Below are positions 37,851 through 46,556 of a DNA stretch of 64,000 nt, piece after piece. The position numbers and the translations under genes are program-made. The notes below the pieces were generated by a model. It saw nothing but the letters and a program-made list of their open reading frames with translations. It did no database searches and had not been told where the DNA came from. The stretch's first letter is position 1. Each line of letters opens with the position of its first letter. Source of the DNA: Pontibacter qinzhouensis (lineage in GTDB: Bacteria > Bacteroidota > Bacteroidia > Cytophagales > Hymenobacteraceae); NCBI RefSeq assembly GCF_008017455.1, contig NZ_VRTY01000018.1, forward strand, positions 1 through 64,000. The letters are read 5' to 3'.

Positions 37851-39266
37851 ATGAGCTCTATAGATTCAAAACCGGCTGGTTTTAGCTGGAGAGAAGTGTT
37901 GCGCCATTTCGGCAGCATTGCAAAGCCAAACCAGGTGCATCAGGCCTGGAAGCCCTGGGAACGGGTCCTATTTCGTTTCGTTTTCATATTACTTTCCTTA
38001 CTCGTGCTCCCGATTGACTGGAAGTTTTACCGCGACCTTTTTTCAGTAAACTGGGCACAGCTGCATTTTCATGAGTTGTTTACCTTAACCAAATACCAGG
38101 TACAGTTTATTCCGCAGGAGCATTTGCCTGAGTCAGGAATCGGGGCATTCGCCAACTGGGGAATTGCACTGCTTGTTGCGGTGGCAGGCACTTTGGCCTG
38201 GAGCACCGTCGATAAAAAGCGGCAGGAATACACCGTGCTTTATTATTGGCTTCGGGTGGTGGTGCGCTACAGGCTGGCTATTGTATTAACAGCTTATGGC
38301 TTTATTAAACTGTTTCCTTTACAGATGCCTTACCCATCGTTAAGTAACCTGCTCACGAACTATGGCGATTTTTTTGCCTGGAAAGTATATTTCCAGACAG
38401 TCGGGATTGCACCCAAGTACCAGTCGTTTTTAGGCTTTGTAGAGATAGTTGCTGCGTTCTTACTGATTAACCGGAGAACCGTAACATTTGGTGTAGGCCT
38501 GATTTTCGGTTTCATTGGCAATGTAGCGGTCGTAAACGGCCTTTACGATATTGGTGAGCTGACCTTAAGCAGTCTTATCGTGTTGCTGGCCGTATTTCTG
38601 TTTGTGTATGATATACCGAGGTTATATAATCTCCTGATTAAAGAGGGACCGACCTATGCGAATAAATTAATTCCGGACTTCTCTGATGAGGTATTACGCA
38701 AGATGAGGTTGAGTTTAAGAACGGCTTTCCTGTTTTTTGTGCTGCTCTTCGGCTACAAAACCTTCGATAACTTTGTAACAGACCCCTATAAAGTGCCTCA
38801 TACGCCGGGTTTGGAAAACGCCTATGGCTACTACAGTGTACAGGAGTTTGTTCTGAACCGGGATACTATTCCTTATTCCAAGACAGACCCGAATCGCTGG
38901 CAGGATGTCGTGTTTGAAAAATGGTCGACCTTGACTATTAAAGTGAACCGCCCGGTTAAAATCGATTTCACAAGTGCAGAAGCTTTTCATGAACACGACA
39001 TTGACCGGAACTATGAACTGGCCGGCCATGCAGGCCGGCACTATTTCTATTACGAAGCAGACACGGTAAACCAGACGCTCTTACTTCAGAACAAAAACAG
39101 AAACCACCGGGATGAAAAGCTGCAGCTGACCTACAAAAGGCCGGATGAGAATACGCTGGTGCTATCCGGAAAAAACGAGAACAACGATTCCATTCATGTG
39201 GTGCTGAAAAAGATACACAAGAAATACATGATGTTTGAAGGAAGACGAAAGCCTGTTAAAATATAA
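37851..39266 (+). CDS. Large DoxX-like membrane protein, cassette 2, first copy
   Basis: 471 aa, the counterpart of 16027-17451 with the same positional identity. Core: RYRLAIVLTAYGFIKLFPLQ followed by KYQSFLGFVEIVAAFLL. The C-terminal region has QEFVLNRDTIPYS, RWQDVVFEKWSTLTIK and DSIHVVLKK. About seven hydrophobic segments. The second of its kind starts 37 bp after its end. Probable quinone- or sulfur-linked inner-membrane component, by analogy to DoxD only. Confidence 0.75.
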   Translation: MSSIDSKPAGFSWREVLRHFGSIAKPNQVHQAWKPWERVLFRFVFILLSLLVLPIDWKFYRDLFSVNWAQLHFHELFTLTKYQVQFIPQEHLPESGIGAFANWGIALLVAVAGTLAWSTVDKKRQEYTVLYYWLRVVVRYRLAIVLTAYGFIKLFPLQMPYPSLSNLLTNYGDFFAWKVYFQTVGIAPKYQSFLGFVEIVAAFLLINRRTVTFGVGLIFGFIGNVAVVNGLYDIGELTLSSLIVLLAVFLFVYDIPRLYNLLIKEGPTYANKLIPDFSDEVLRKMRLSLRTAFLFFVLLFGYKTFDNFVTDPYKVPHTPGLENAYGYYSVQEFVLNRDTIPYSKTDPNRWQDVVFEKWSTLTIKVNRPVKIDFTSAEAFHEHDIDRNYELAGHAGRHYFYYEADTVNQTLLLQNKNRNHRDEKLQLTYKRPDENTLVLSGKNENNDSIHVVLKKIHKKYMMFEGRRKPVKI

Positions 39267-39303
39267 AGAAAAGGAATTGGGAAACATCTAACCAGAGCGC
39301 ATC

Positions 39304-40836
39304 ATGTCAACAAAACAAATACATATTGAAGCTCCTTATAAGGAGGAGATTTCTAGTTCTTTCACTTCCTTAAAACAGGGCAGGAGACCGGGAGAATGGA
39401 CACAAATACAGAAAGTAGCCTTCCGGGTAGCGTTTTTATACATCCTGTTTTTGTGTATACCCACTTACCCCAGGTTTTATACACATTTATTCGGGCTGGA
39501 ATTCTCAAAAATAACCTATCATGATTTTCAGAGTGTTGTAGCATTCTGGCCGCCACAGATTATTCTGATAGAGTCGGAGGAGGGTGTTTTTGGGTTATTG
39601 AATTACATTAACCTGATTCTCGTGTTTATCGGCGCTGTGATAGGGGGAGGCATCTGGACCATTCTCGACAAAAAATCAACGCAGTACCGCAGCTTATATT
39701 ACTGGATTCGGGTGCTGGCACGCTACCGCCTGGCTTTCGGCATGGTTGGCTGGGGATTAAAAAAAGCGTTTCCGATGCAAATGGTCTACCCAACAGAAGG
39801 TATGCTGAATACGCCTTTTATCGATTTTGCTGAAAAGAAGCTGTATTGGTCGCATGTGGGCATCTCGTTTGAGTACACGGTTTTCCTGGGCTTTGCGGAA
39901 ATCCTGCCGGGCCTGCTCTTGTTGCATAGGAAAACCTCTGTGCTGGGGGCAGCTTTAGCGGCGGTAGTAACATTTAATATCTGCATCGCCAACCACGCCT
40001 ACGATGCCGGTGTGGCAGTTCCGGCAGCGTATTTTGCTATACTGGGTATTTTTATTGCCTGGTACGACCTGCCTAACATCTGGAACCTGCTCGTAAAAGA
40101 AAAAGACGTCCTGAAGCCTGATCGCTATAACCCGGTGTTTACTCAGAAATGGCAGAAAACGTTGGTGAATACATTAAAATGGACTTCGATTTTCCTTTTT
40201 GTGCCTGTTGCGGCAGCGATGTGGGCGTATGGCTTTTTTAACGGGAATAACTACAATATACCAAGCACGGCAGGTCTTGCCGAAACAAAAGGCCTGTATC
40301 AGGTAACGGAGTTTCGCCTGAACAACGAAGTGGTACCTTACTCCCCAACAGACTCATTAAGGTGGCAGGATGCCATATTTGAAGACTGGTCTTCGCTGAG
40401 CTACAAAACAAACAGAGCCGCAATTGCCGACCGCATGATCGGTTACTCGCCGCTACGGGTAAAGAACGATAAGCAGAACACGACGCTGAACCAGGTAAAT
40501 ACCCAGGACTCTGATAACCTGGCCAAAGCAAAAAAGAATCGTGATCTGGGTGTTACCCGCTGGGAAGTAGGAGGGATGGCCGGTGAACGGCGCTACTTTT
40601 TTTACAAGGCCGATACAGTAAACCAGGTTTTGTACCTTCAGAATAAAAATAAGAACCATGCCGACGAAACGCAGGTATTGCATTACAGCAGGCCCAGCAC
40701 TTCACGGATTATACTGCGTGGCCTGAACGAATTTAACGATTCGATTTATGTAGTTTTAGATAAGCAGGCTAAAAAGTATCCGCTGGTAGAAGGAAGGCAA
40801 ACGCACTTACAAGAATTTAAGGAGGCCGGGTTTTAA
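39304..40836 (+). CDS. Large DoxX-like membrane protein, cassette 2, second copy
   Basis: 510 aa, the counterpart of 17603-19270. Core: RYRLAFGMVGWGLKKAFPMQ, then EYTVFLGFAEILPGLLLLHRK. The C-terminal domain carries TEFRLNNEVVPYS, RWQDAIFEDWSSL and DSIYVVLDK. An insertion of about 40 polar residues (SPLRVKNDKQ...DLGVTRWEVGG) sits near the place where the cassette 1 paralogue is also expanded, so second copies appear to differ from first copies in this loop. Its stop codon abuts a nested foldback repeat. Confidence 0.75.
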   Translation: MSTKQIHIEAPYKEEISSSFTSLKQGRRPGEWTQIQKVAFRVAFLYILFLCIPTYPRFYTHLFGLEFSKITYHDFQSVVAFWPPQIILIESEEGVFGLLNYINLILVFIGAVIGGGIWTILDKKSTQYRSLYYWIRVLARYRLAFGMVGWGLKKAFPMQMVYPTEGMLNTPFIDFAEKKLYWSHVGISFEYTVFLGFAEILPGLLLLHRKTSVLGAALAAVVTFNICIANHAYDAGVAVPAAYFAILGIFIAWYDLPNIWNLLVKEKDVLKPDRYNPVFTQKWQKTLVNTLKWTSIFLFVPVAAAMWAYGFFNGNNYNIPSTAGLAETKGLYQVTEFRLNNEVVPYSPTDSLRWQDAIFEDWSSLSYKTNRAAIADRMIGYSPLRVKNDKQNTTLNQVNTQDSDNLAKAKKNRDLGVTRWEVGGMAGERRYFFYKADTVNQVLYLQNKNKNHADETQVLHYSRPSTSRIILRGLNEFNDSIYVVLDKQAKKYPLVEGRQTHLQEFKEAGF

Positions 40837-41035
40837 GTTAACTAACTGATGTTACGCTTAAATTAAACATTTGAGGAAACGTCCCCCTTTGAAGGGGGTT
40901 AGGGGGATGACTCACAGTCTGCAGAAAATTGATGCTGTTCAGCCAGTAGTGCAAATCTTATTCTCAGAAGTAAATCATCCCCCAACCCCCTTCAAAGGGG
41001 GACAAAAAACTAATGCGTAACATCAGTTAACTAAC
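40837..41035. repeat. Nested foldback element after cassette 2
   Basis: Outer arms GTTAACTAACTGATGTTACGC (40837-40857) and GCGTAACATCAGTTAACTAAC (41015-41035). Inner arms starting GTCCCCCTTTGAAGGGGG (40881-) and ending CCCCCTTCAAAGGGGGAC (-41003) are inverted copies about 29 bp long, one base shorter on the right. The inner arm is itself palindromic (CCCCCTTTGAAGGGGG). It begins directly after the stop codon and can act as a transcription terminator. Confidence 0.75.
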
Positions 41036-41079
41036 CTGCTGCTGTACAGCAACCTAGAGGTACAGCAGCGGCATAGAAG

Positions 41080-41110
41080 CCTGAAAAGCAGCTTTTTCAT
41101 TAGAATAATT
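41080..41110 (-). repeat. Hairpin repeat R1 (half copy)
   Basis: CTTTTTCATTAGAATAATTT preserved; the hairpin part is degraded to GCCTGAAAAGCAG. Confidence 0.55.
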
Positions 41111-41198
41111 TGCGTTAGATTCTAACAAACAACTATTTATCATTAGGCAATGAGCGTAACAGCAGTTATTAATTGCCAAACCTGAATACTTAAATAAC

Positions 41199-42122
41199 AT
41201 GAAGCAAAAAATAGTGATTGCCGGTGGTACAGGCGCATTAGGCAGTGCTATAGCCCAACGGTACTATAACTCCGGTACAGATATTATCATACTAAGCAGG
41301 ACGCTAAGACCGGCAGATAAAAATATCAGGTACGTGCTCTGGGATGCGAAAACGCCCGGCGATTGGACGCAGGAGTTGGAGGGGAGCACTGCTGTCATTA
41401 ACATGGTAGGTAAGTCTGTTAATTGCCGGTACAATGCAAAAAATAAAAGAGAAATCATAGAGTCGAGAGTTAACGCTACGCTGGCGCTTGGTAAAGCCAT
41501 TCAGGGTTTGCAACAAAAACCGGCCGTATGGATTAATGCAGGTTCTGCCGCCATTTTCGGTAACTCAGGCGATGAGATTAAAGATGAATATTCCTTAACC
41601 GGACATGGCTTTTCGCCTGAGGTTTGTAAGCAGTGGGAGCAGGCTTTTCATAAAATCGCTATTCCCGGAACCCGCAAAGTATTTCTGAGGATAGGCATGG
41701 TGCTGCAACCCGGAAAAGGAGTGCTGAAGCCGTTCGCAAATTTGGCAAGATTCGGTTTAGGAGGTAAAATTGGTTCCGGAGAGCAGTATATGACCTGGAT
41801 TCATGAAGAAGATTTTCTAAACCTGGTAGAATGGCTTATCAATTATGAAGTTTCCGGTATTGTTCATGGTGCCAGTCCTTTTCCTGTAAAGAACCGTGAT
41901 TTTATGCAAGCCATCAGGGCTGCACTCAAAGTGCCTTTCGGGTTGCCTAATCCTGCTTTTCTGACTCGATTTGGCGCGGTATTCATTGGCACAGAGGCAG
42001 AGCTGGTACTTTCGGGCAGGAGAGTGGTTTCCAGCGTGCTTGCAGCCAGGAAATTTAAATTTAAATATCTTGAAATTGAGCAGGCACTTACGCAGCTAAT
42101 GAAATTGCCCGAAAAGATTTAG
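41199..42122 (+). CDS. TIGR01777-type NAD(P)-dependent epimerase/oxidoreductase
   Basis: 307 aa extended SDR of the YfcH/SDR39U1-like group. Rossmann GxxGxxG appears as IAGGTGALGSAIAQ (7-20), with INMVGKSVNCRYNAKNKREI, then RIGMVLQPGKG and a DUF1731-like C-terminus (VPFGLPNPAFLTRFG...). The family reaction is unknown. It could be cotranscribed with cassette 2, but the foldback element between them argues for an independent unit. Confidence 0.88.
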   Translation: MKQKIVIAGGTGALGSAIAQRYYNSGTDIIILSRTLRPADKNIRYVLWDAKTPGDWTQELEGSTAVINMVGKSVNCRYNAKNKREIIESRVNATLALGKAIQGLQQKPAVWINAGSAAIFGNSGDEIKDEYSLTGHGFSPEVCKQWEQAFHKIAIPGTRKVFLRIGMVLQPGKGVLKPFANLARFGLGGKIGSGEQYMTWIHEEDFLNLVEWLINYEVSGIVHGASPFPVKNRDFMQAIRAALKVPFGLPNPAFLTRFGAVFIGTEAELVLSGRRVVSSVLAARKFKFKYLEIEQALTQLMKLPEKI

Positions 42123-42143
42123 CTTTTGCTGCTAAAGCATAAC

Positions 42144-42214
42144 GTCCGTGTGGCTGAGAGGTGAGGCACAGGCCAGCAAAGCCTGGTACAGCGGTTCGAG
42201 TCCGCTCATGGACA
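42144..42214 (+). tRNA. tRNA-like gene, apparent Cys(GCA) anticodon but A at position 33
   Basis: All arms form: acceptor GTCCGTG / CATGGAC (one G-U), D stem GCT / GGC, anticodon stem CAGGC / GCCTG (perfect), T stem AGCGG / CCGCT with TTCGAGT loop, discriminator A, no CCA. The 7-nt anticodon loop CAGCAAA gives GCA at positions 34-36, but position 33 is A instead of the near-universal U, the variable loop is short (GTAC), and the discriminator is A where tRNA-Cys has U. It may be a decayed or repurposed tRNA. No promoter or terminator is obvious. Confidence 0.55.
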
Positions 42215-42267
42215 CAAGGGCAGAATGAAAGACAAAGTGCACGAAGTCATGTTACTGGTTCGGGAGC

Positions 42268-42305
42268 AATTATTTGAATGAAAAAGGCCTTCCGGAGGCT
42301 TTTTT
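42268..42305 (+). repeat. Hairpin repeat R1
   Basis: GCAATTATTTGAATGAAAAA followed by GGCCTTCCGGAGGC and a T-run. The hairpin is perfect and followed by TTTTTTT, so this copy could also terminate transcription. Confidence 0.75.
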
Positions 42306-42447
42306 TAGATGTTAGACACTAGACACTAGATATTAGATGCTAGACTTTTATAAGTTAAGAGTTTTCATCCTCTCATTCGCTCATTCAAAATTTCTCCATC
42401 TTCAAATCGACCATGTAACCTTTAAGCCATTTAACAATCAACAATCA

Positions 42448-42482
42448 AATTATTCTAATGAATTAGGCCTTCCGGAGGCGTT
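42448..42482 (+). repeat. Hairpin repeat R1
   Basis: AAATTATTCTAATGAATTAG followed by GCCTTCCGGAGGC. About 150 bp downstream of the preceding copy and in the same orientation. Confidence 0.75.
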
Positions 42483-42628
42483 TTCTGATGCTGTTGCCCA
42501 ACCCTAATCTAAAGCTTCTTCAAAACTGTTTTCAGAAGATTTGCACATCCAAGGGAACGTATATTGTTACACAAAGTGCTACTTCTATAAGAGGCAGCAG
42601 ATACGGCATTGGAACCATTACTCCTGCC

Positions 42629-43570
42629 TTAGCAACTTGCCAGCGCACAAAATTCTTCTTCTGTTTCGAACTGAATAGTGGCGTGCTGAATCTGATATTC
42701 GGCCACAATAGCCAAAGCCTGTTGCTTAAGTGTGCTCCATTCTTCCTTCGGGAAAGATTTTTTTACCACCAGGTGCACCGTCAGCACATTGTATTCGCCA
42801 TCCATGGTCCAGCAGTGGAGGTCGTGGGCATTCTGTACCTGCGGCAGTACTTCCAACTCTTTTTTTATTTCAGCCCCATTAAAAGAGGAGGGGACTGATT
42901 GTAGAAATATCTTTAGAGTTGCTGCAATATTGTTGGTTGCATTATATAAGATAAAGCCCGCTATACCCAACGATAGCAGTGGGTCGATCCAGAACCAGTC
43001 GGTAAAATACATGACCACGCTTCCTGCCAGCACGGCAATCCAACCCAAAGCATCTTCCATCAGGTGCAGCATAACAGCTCGCTGGTTCAGGGAGGTTTTG
43101 CTGCCTTTGCGTAGGCGCAGTAAAGCCAAGCCGTTAAAAGATATTCCAAGCAGCGAGAGCCACAGCATACCTTCGGCATGTACTGGCTGAATGGCAAAAA
43201 AACGCGGCACTGCCTGAAAAATGATCACCACAGAACCAACTACTAATATGAGCGAGGTTATAAAGGCCGCGAGTGTGGAAAACCTGCGTTTGCCATAGGT
43301 AAAGCTATTTGTACGCCCTTTCTGCGATTGCTTTTCGAGTACCAGTGAAGCTGCAATAGCTACGCTATCGCCCAGGTCGTGTATGGCATCGGAAAGGATA
43401 GCAACGGAATTGGTGAGTATACCGCCTATGAATTCAACCACCGTAAAGGACAGGTTAAGGGCTAAAGCAATGCGCATGTTCTTCACGATCGGATGAACAT
43501 GCAGGCCTCCTCCGCTGTGTTCATGCTTATGTTCATGGTGGCAGTGCTCATGTGAATGATGATGTTCCAT
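42629..43570 (-). CDS. Cation diffusion facilitator (Zn/Co/Cd efflux)
   Basis: 313 aa inner-membrane metal/proton antiporter of the CDF family (CzcD/ZitB-like). The N-terminus is rich in His (HHHSHEHCHHEHKHEHS), a cytosolic metal-binding tail. Six hydrophobic helices follow. Site A ligands are seen as LSDAIHDLGDS (helix 2, HxxxD) and LMEDALGWIAV (helix 5, in the usual HxxxD place here LHLMED). The C-terminal cytosolic domain is DLHCWTMDGE...HLVVKK. Flanked by repeats and an AraC gene on the same strand 460 bp upstream; no shared transcript is evident. Confidence 0.92.
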   Translation of the reverse strand: MEHHHSHEHCHHEHKHEHSGGGLHVHPIVKNMRIALALNLSFTVVEFIGGILTNSVAILSDAIHDLGDSVAIAASLVLEKQSQKGRTNSFTYGKRRFSTLAAFITSLILVVGSVVIIFQAVPRFFAIQPVHAEGMLWLSLLGISFNGLALLRLRKGSKTSLNQRAVMLHLMEDALGWIAVLAGSVVMYFTDWFWIDPLLSLGIAGFILYNATNNIAATLKIFLQSVPSSFNGAEIKKELEVLPQVQNAHDLHCWTMDGEYNVLTVHLVVKKSFPKEEWSTLKQQALAIVAEYQIQHATIQFETEEEFCALASC

Positions 43571-44031
43571 AATTTTGTTTTTGTAATTATTCTAATGAAA
43601 ATAGCCTTCCAGAGGCTCTTGGGGCCAATCAGCCGCAAGGGCTGAAGCTACATTTGTCGGAACCTTGATTTAATGGATTAACCTGATTAACCTGATTTTA
43701 GGTTGTTCTTAACAGAAGTGGCTCTTCCTATGGTCCTCTATTAATTCTCAAATCAACAATTCAGCCATTAAACAATTTAACAATCAACAACTAACAACTA
43801 ACAATCAACAACCAAATTATTCTAATGAAAATAGCCTTCCACAGGCTTTTTAAAGACATAAGACTTAATTAGTTAAGAGTTGTTATGCACTCAAGCACTC
43901 ATTCAAGATTCCTCCATCTTCAAATTTCCAAATCTTCACATCTCTAAATTAAAAATCAGCACATGTTCTTTTATGCAAAGCAACAAAAAAGGCTATCCTG
44001 CCTCAAGGGCTGAACGAGGGTATGTATTGGA
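43571..44031. other. Repeat-rich gap between the CDF and AraC genes
   Basis: R1 copies at 43584-43618 and 43814-43850, a block with AATCAGCCGCAAGGGCTGAA near 43626 (R5, inverted relative to 25021-25040), and a long AACAATCAACAACTAACAAC run at 43755-43815. No gene. Confidence 0.55.
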
Positions 44032-44892
44032 CTATTTGCGGTAAGCCTGCCGGAACTGCCCTGGCGACTGCCCGGCCACTTTACGAAAGAGGCGGGAAAA
44101 ATAGGTATGATCTTCGTAGCCCAGGGCAAAGGCAATTTCTTTAACGCTCAGTTGGGTGTAGTACAGCAGCCGTTTTGCCTCCATTATAATCTGCTGGTGT
44201 ACCCAGTAACTTACCGGGAAGCCTGTTGTTTTCTTTACTGCTTCGTTAAGGTAGGCTGGTGATAGATTCAGGGCACTGGCAAAAGTAGCGGGACTTTTCA
44301 TGGTTTTAAAATTCCGGAAGAGCAGTTTCCTGAACTGGCGGGTAATCATGGACAGGCGGGTGCCAGCACCTGTGTTTTGTTCTTCCCGTTGCAGATAAGC
44401 GGAGGCAAACATACCGATGCAGGCATCTGCCAGTGCCTGTATAACCGGCAGGTGGAACGGCGGTTTGTGCTCCTGCCCGCATGTTTCAGACAGAAGCCCT
44501 AGGCATTTACTCAAGGTGGTAGCCTCTTCGATAGTAAGCGGCACAGGCTCATAGAGCAGCACATTCTCTTCGAACACAGCACGGTAGGCATCGCTCACCA
44601 GCATGGTTTCTACTGCCATAAACCAGCCGGTAGACTGGTGGGCGGCAATTCCCTGATGCACCTGGCCGGGCAACAGGCAGTAGACAGCGCAGTCATGAAG
44701 CACCACTTCTTCAAAATCGACCATAAAGCGGCCGTTACCGATTTGCTGAAAAATAAAGATGTAATGGTCATCCCGGTGGGTACCCAAAGCGGCAGCCTCT
44801 TCGGGGCCGATGTTGTGCAGCCTGCGCAGGTCTATCCCGAGCGAGGTTCTGTCCTGGAGCGAGTGGATGGGTATGGGAGCTGGCGTATGCAT
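44032..44892 (-). CDS. AraC-family transcriptional regulator
   Basis: 286 aa. An N-terminal cupin-type sensor (about 20-130; HDCAVYCLLPGQVHQGI) and a C-terminal AraC double helix-turn-helix (about 190-286; ATFASALNLSPAYLNEAVK and VKEIAFALGYEDHTYFSRLF followed by the RKVAGQSPGQFR motif). No target site can be assigned. Faces the divergent LytS gene across a family B repeat. Confidence 0.9.
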   Translation of the reverse strand: MHTPAPIPIHSLQDRTSLGIDLRRLHNIGPEEAAALGTHRDDHYIFIFQQIGNGRFMVDFEEVVLHDCAVYCLLPGQVHQGIAAHQSTGWFMAVETMLVSDAYRAVFEENVLLYEPVPLTIEEATTLSKCLGLLSETCGQEHKPPFHLPVIQALADACIGMFASAYLQREEQNTGAGTRLSMITRQFRKLLFRNFKTMKSPATFASALNLSPAYLNEAVKKTTGFPVSYWVHQQIIMEAKRLLYYTQLSVKEIAFALGYEDHTYFSRLFRKVAGQSPGQFRQAYRK

Positions 44893-44937
44893 GGCGCAAT
44901 ATAAAAAAATACAGACTTGATATGTGCTCTATAGAAA

Positions 44938-45058
44938 GCGACACAACTTATCGGAATTTGTTTCGCCTTTTATACAAATTATAAAAAATCGTGTATCGTG
45001 ATACGTGTTTAGTTTTTCTAAAGATGATGCAATTTCTGATTCCGATAAGTTAAGACGC
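44938..45058 (+). repeat. Foldback repeat family B, copy 4
   Basis: 121 bp, the best-preserved copy: starts GCGACACAACTTATCGGAAT and ends GATTCCGATAAGTTAAGACGC. The ends pair over about 20 bp with few mismatches. The centre carries CGTGTATCGTGATACGTG, itself palindromic and shared in part with family A (GTGTATC...GTGATAC). Confidence 0.78.
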
Positions 45059-45127
45059 AGTCTAGACCAGCTTCAATTTCTGAAGTCTCTCCTTGCAAAC
45101 CCGCCGAATTAGGCTATTTTTGCTAAC

Positions 45128-45877
45128 ATGGAGACCTTGGTGTTTGTCTTATTGCTCTTGCTTGGAGCTGCCCTGGCAGCCGTAGTAGCACTTTGGCTGA
45201 AGAACAGGCAACTGGTACATAAGAACAGGGAAAACGAGCAGCGGTTCAGGCAGCTGGAGGAGAGCGTGAGCCTATTGCAGCTGGAAACGATTAAGTTCAA
45301 GCTGAGTCCGCACCTGTTCAAGAACATCCTCAATTCCATACAATCGCATGCTTACCAGACCTACAACGCCTTAGACAAACTGGCCAATGTGCTGGATTAT
45401 ATCCTGTACGAAAGCGACAAGCAGTTTGTGAGCCTGAAGGAGGAACTGGACTTTGCCATGAGCCTGATAGAGATAAACAAGCTCAAGGTAAGCCCGCTCA
45501 TGGACCTGAAGATAAAGAACCGTATTGAAGAAGATAACAGGCTGTATCTGCAACCCCTGCTGCCGCCGCTCATTACGGTAGACCTCATCGAAAATGCCTT
45601 TAAACACGCTGATTTAACCAGTCCGGACGCATTTATTTCTGTTGTGTTCGAATTGAAGGCTGATGTTTTTTCGCTGACAGTCTCAAACAAAATAAAGCCA
45701 CGCCCTGCCCTCAAAAAAAGCAAAGGCGGCTTTGGCAACGACAGCCTGAAAAAACGGTTGGATGTCTTATTCAGAGACAGGTACACACTGGAGCAGGTTA
45801 CGGAGAACAGTACTTTTATCGCCCACTTAAAAGTGAATCTTCTTGAAAAAAACGTTAAAATGTCTCTTGCTAGATGA
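45128..45877 (+). CDS. LytS/YehU-type sensor histidine kinase
   Basis: 249 aa with one N-terminal membrane helix (METLVFVLLLLLGAALAAVV), a short coiled region and a His-kinase domain of the PF06580 type: phospho-acceptor His62 in KLSPHLFKNILNSI and ATP-binding Asn in LIENAFKH, then GFGNDSLKKRL. No extracellular sensor domain. It overlaps the response regulator gene by 35 bp, so they form a two-component pair, possibly acting through LytTR promoters not identified here. Confidence 0.92.
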   Translation: METLVFVLLLLLGAALAAVVALWLKNRQLVHKNRENEQRFRQLEESVSLLQLETIKFKLSPHLFKNILNSIQSHAYQTYNALDKLANVLDYILYESDKQFVSLKEELDFAMSLIEINKLKVSPLMDLKIKNRIEEDNRLYLQPLLPPLITVDLIENAFKHADLTSPDAFISVVFELKADVFSLTVSNKIKPRPALKKSKGGFGNDSLKKRLDVLFRDRYTLEQVTENSTFIAHLKVNLLEKNVKMSLAR

Positions 45878-46556
45878 TGAGCTGCCCGGGCTGACATACC
45901 TGCGTATGCTCTGCGAGCAGTTGCCGCAGGTAGAAGTGGTAAAAGCCTTCAACTCGCCCGAACGGTTTCTAGAAGAGTACAAGTCGCTGGACTTTGATTT
46001 TTTTATTGTGGACATCGAAATGCCCGGCTTTAGTGGGCTGGAAATAGCACAATTACTGAAAGAGAAACCGGTTATTATCTGCACAGCCTACAAAGAGTAT
46101 GCAGCCGATGCCTTCGACCTCGAAGCCGTGGATTACATTGTAAAGCCGATCAGGCAGGAGCGTTTGCAGAAAGCAGTAGAGAAGATGGAGAACCTGCTCA
46201 AGCAACGGGAACCTCTGAAAGATTTTATACAGATGAACACCAGCAAGGGCAAAGCTATACTCTTTTTCGACAAGCTGCTCCATATTACCGCCACAGAACC
46301 AGATAAGCGCGACAAGTGTGCCACCCTTACCAATGGCGATCAACTTATTCTCAAGAATGTAACGTTCCAATACCTGCTGTCGGTGTTGCCGCCTGATACC
46401 TTCTGCCGCATCAGCAAGAAAGATATCATTTCCTTAAAAGCTGTGCAGTACTTCAGTTTCGATGAGGTTACGCTCATACTGAAGGATCAGCGACCTGTTT
46501 CGCTTACCATTGGCGATGCCTACCGGCAGCATTTCCTGGAGCTGTTGCGCCGGTAA
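45843..46556 (+). CDS. LytTR-family response regulator
   Basis: 237 aa. Receiver domain 1-120 with acidic Asp11/Asp12 (LLLDDELPG), phospho-acceptor Asp57 (FIVDIEMPGFSG) and the conserved Lys in DYIVKPI. The C-terminal LytTR DNA-binding domain (about 135-237; RISKKDIISLKAVQYFSFDE) follows. The start at 45843 lies within the kinase gene and is the first Met in frame, giving the usual KKTLKCLLLDDE start. Confidence 0.94.
   Translation: MKKTLKCLLLDDELPGLTYLRMLCEQLPQVEVVKAFNSPERFLEEYKSLDFDFFIVDIEMPGFSGLEIAQLLKEKPVIICTAYKEYAADAFDLEAVDYIVKPIRQERLQKAVEKMENLLKQREPLKDFIQMNTSKGKAILFFDKLLHITATEPDKRDKCATLTNGDQLILKNVTFQYLLSVLPPDTFCRISKKDIISLKAVQYFSFDEVTLILKDQRPVSLTIGDAYRQHFLELLRR

Larger units (their letters stand above)
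42215..42628. other. Gap with two R1 repeats and low-complexity runs
   Basis: R1 copies at 42268-42305 and 42448-42482 (both with GCCTTCCGGAGGC). Between them are a TTAGACACTAGACACTAGAT run and an AACAATCAACAATCAAA run. The plus frame at 42488-42898 is antisense to the next gene. Confidence 0.55.
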
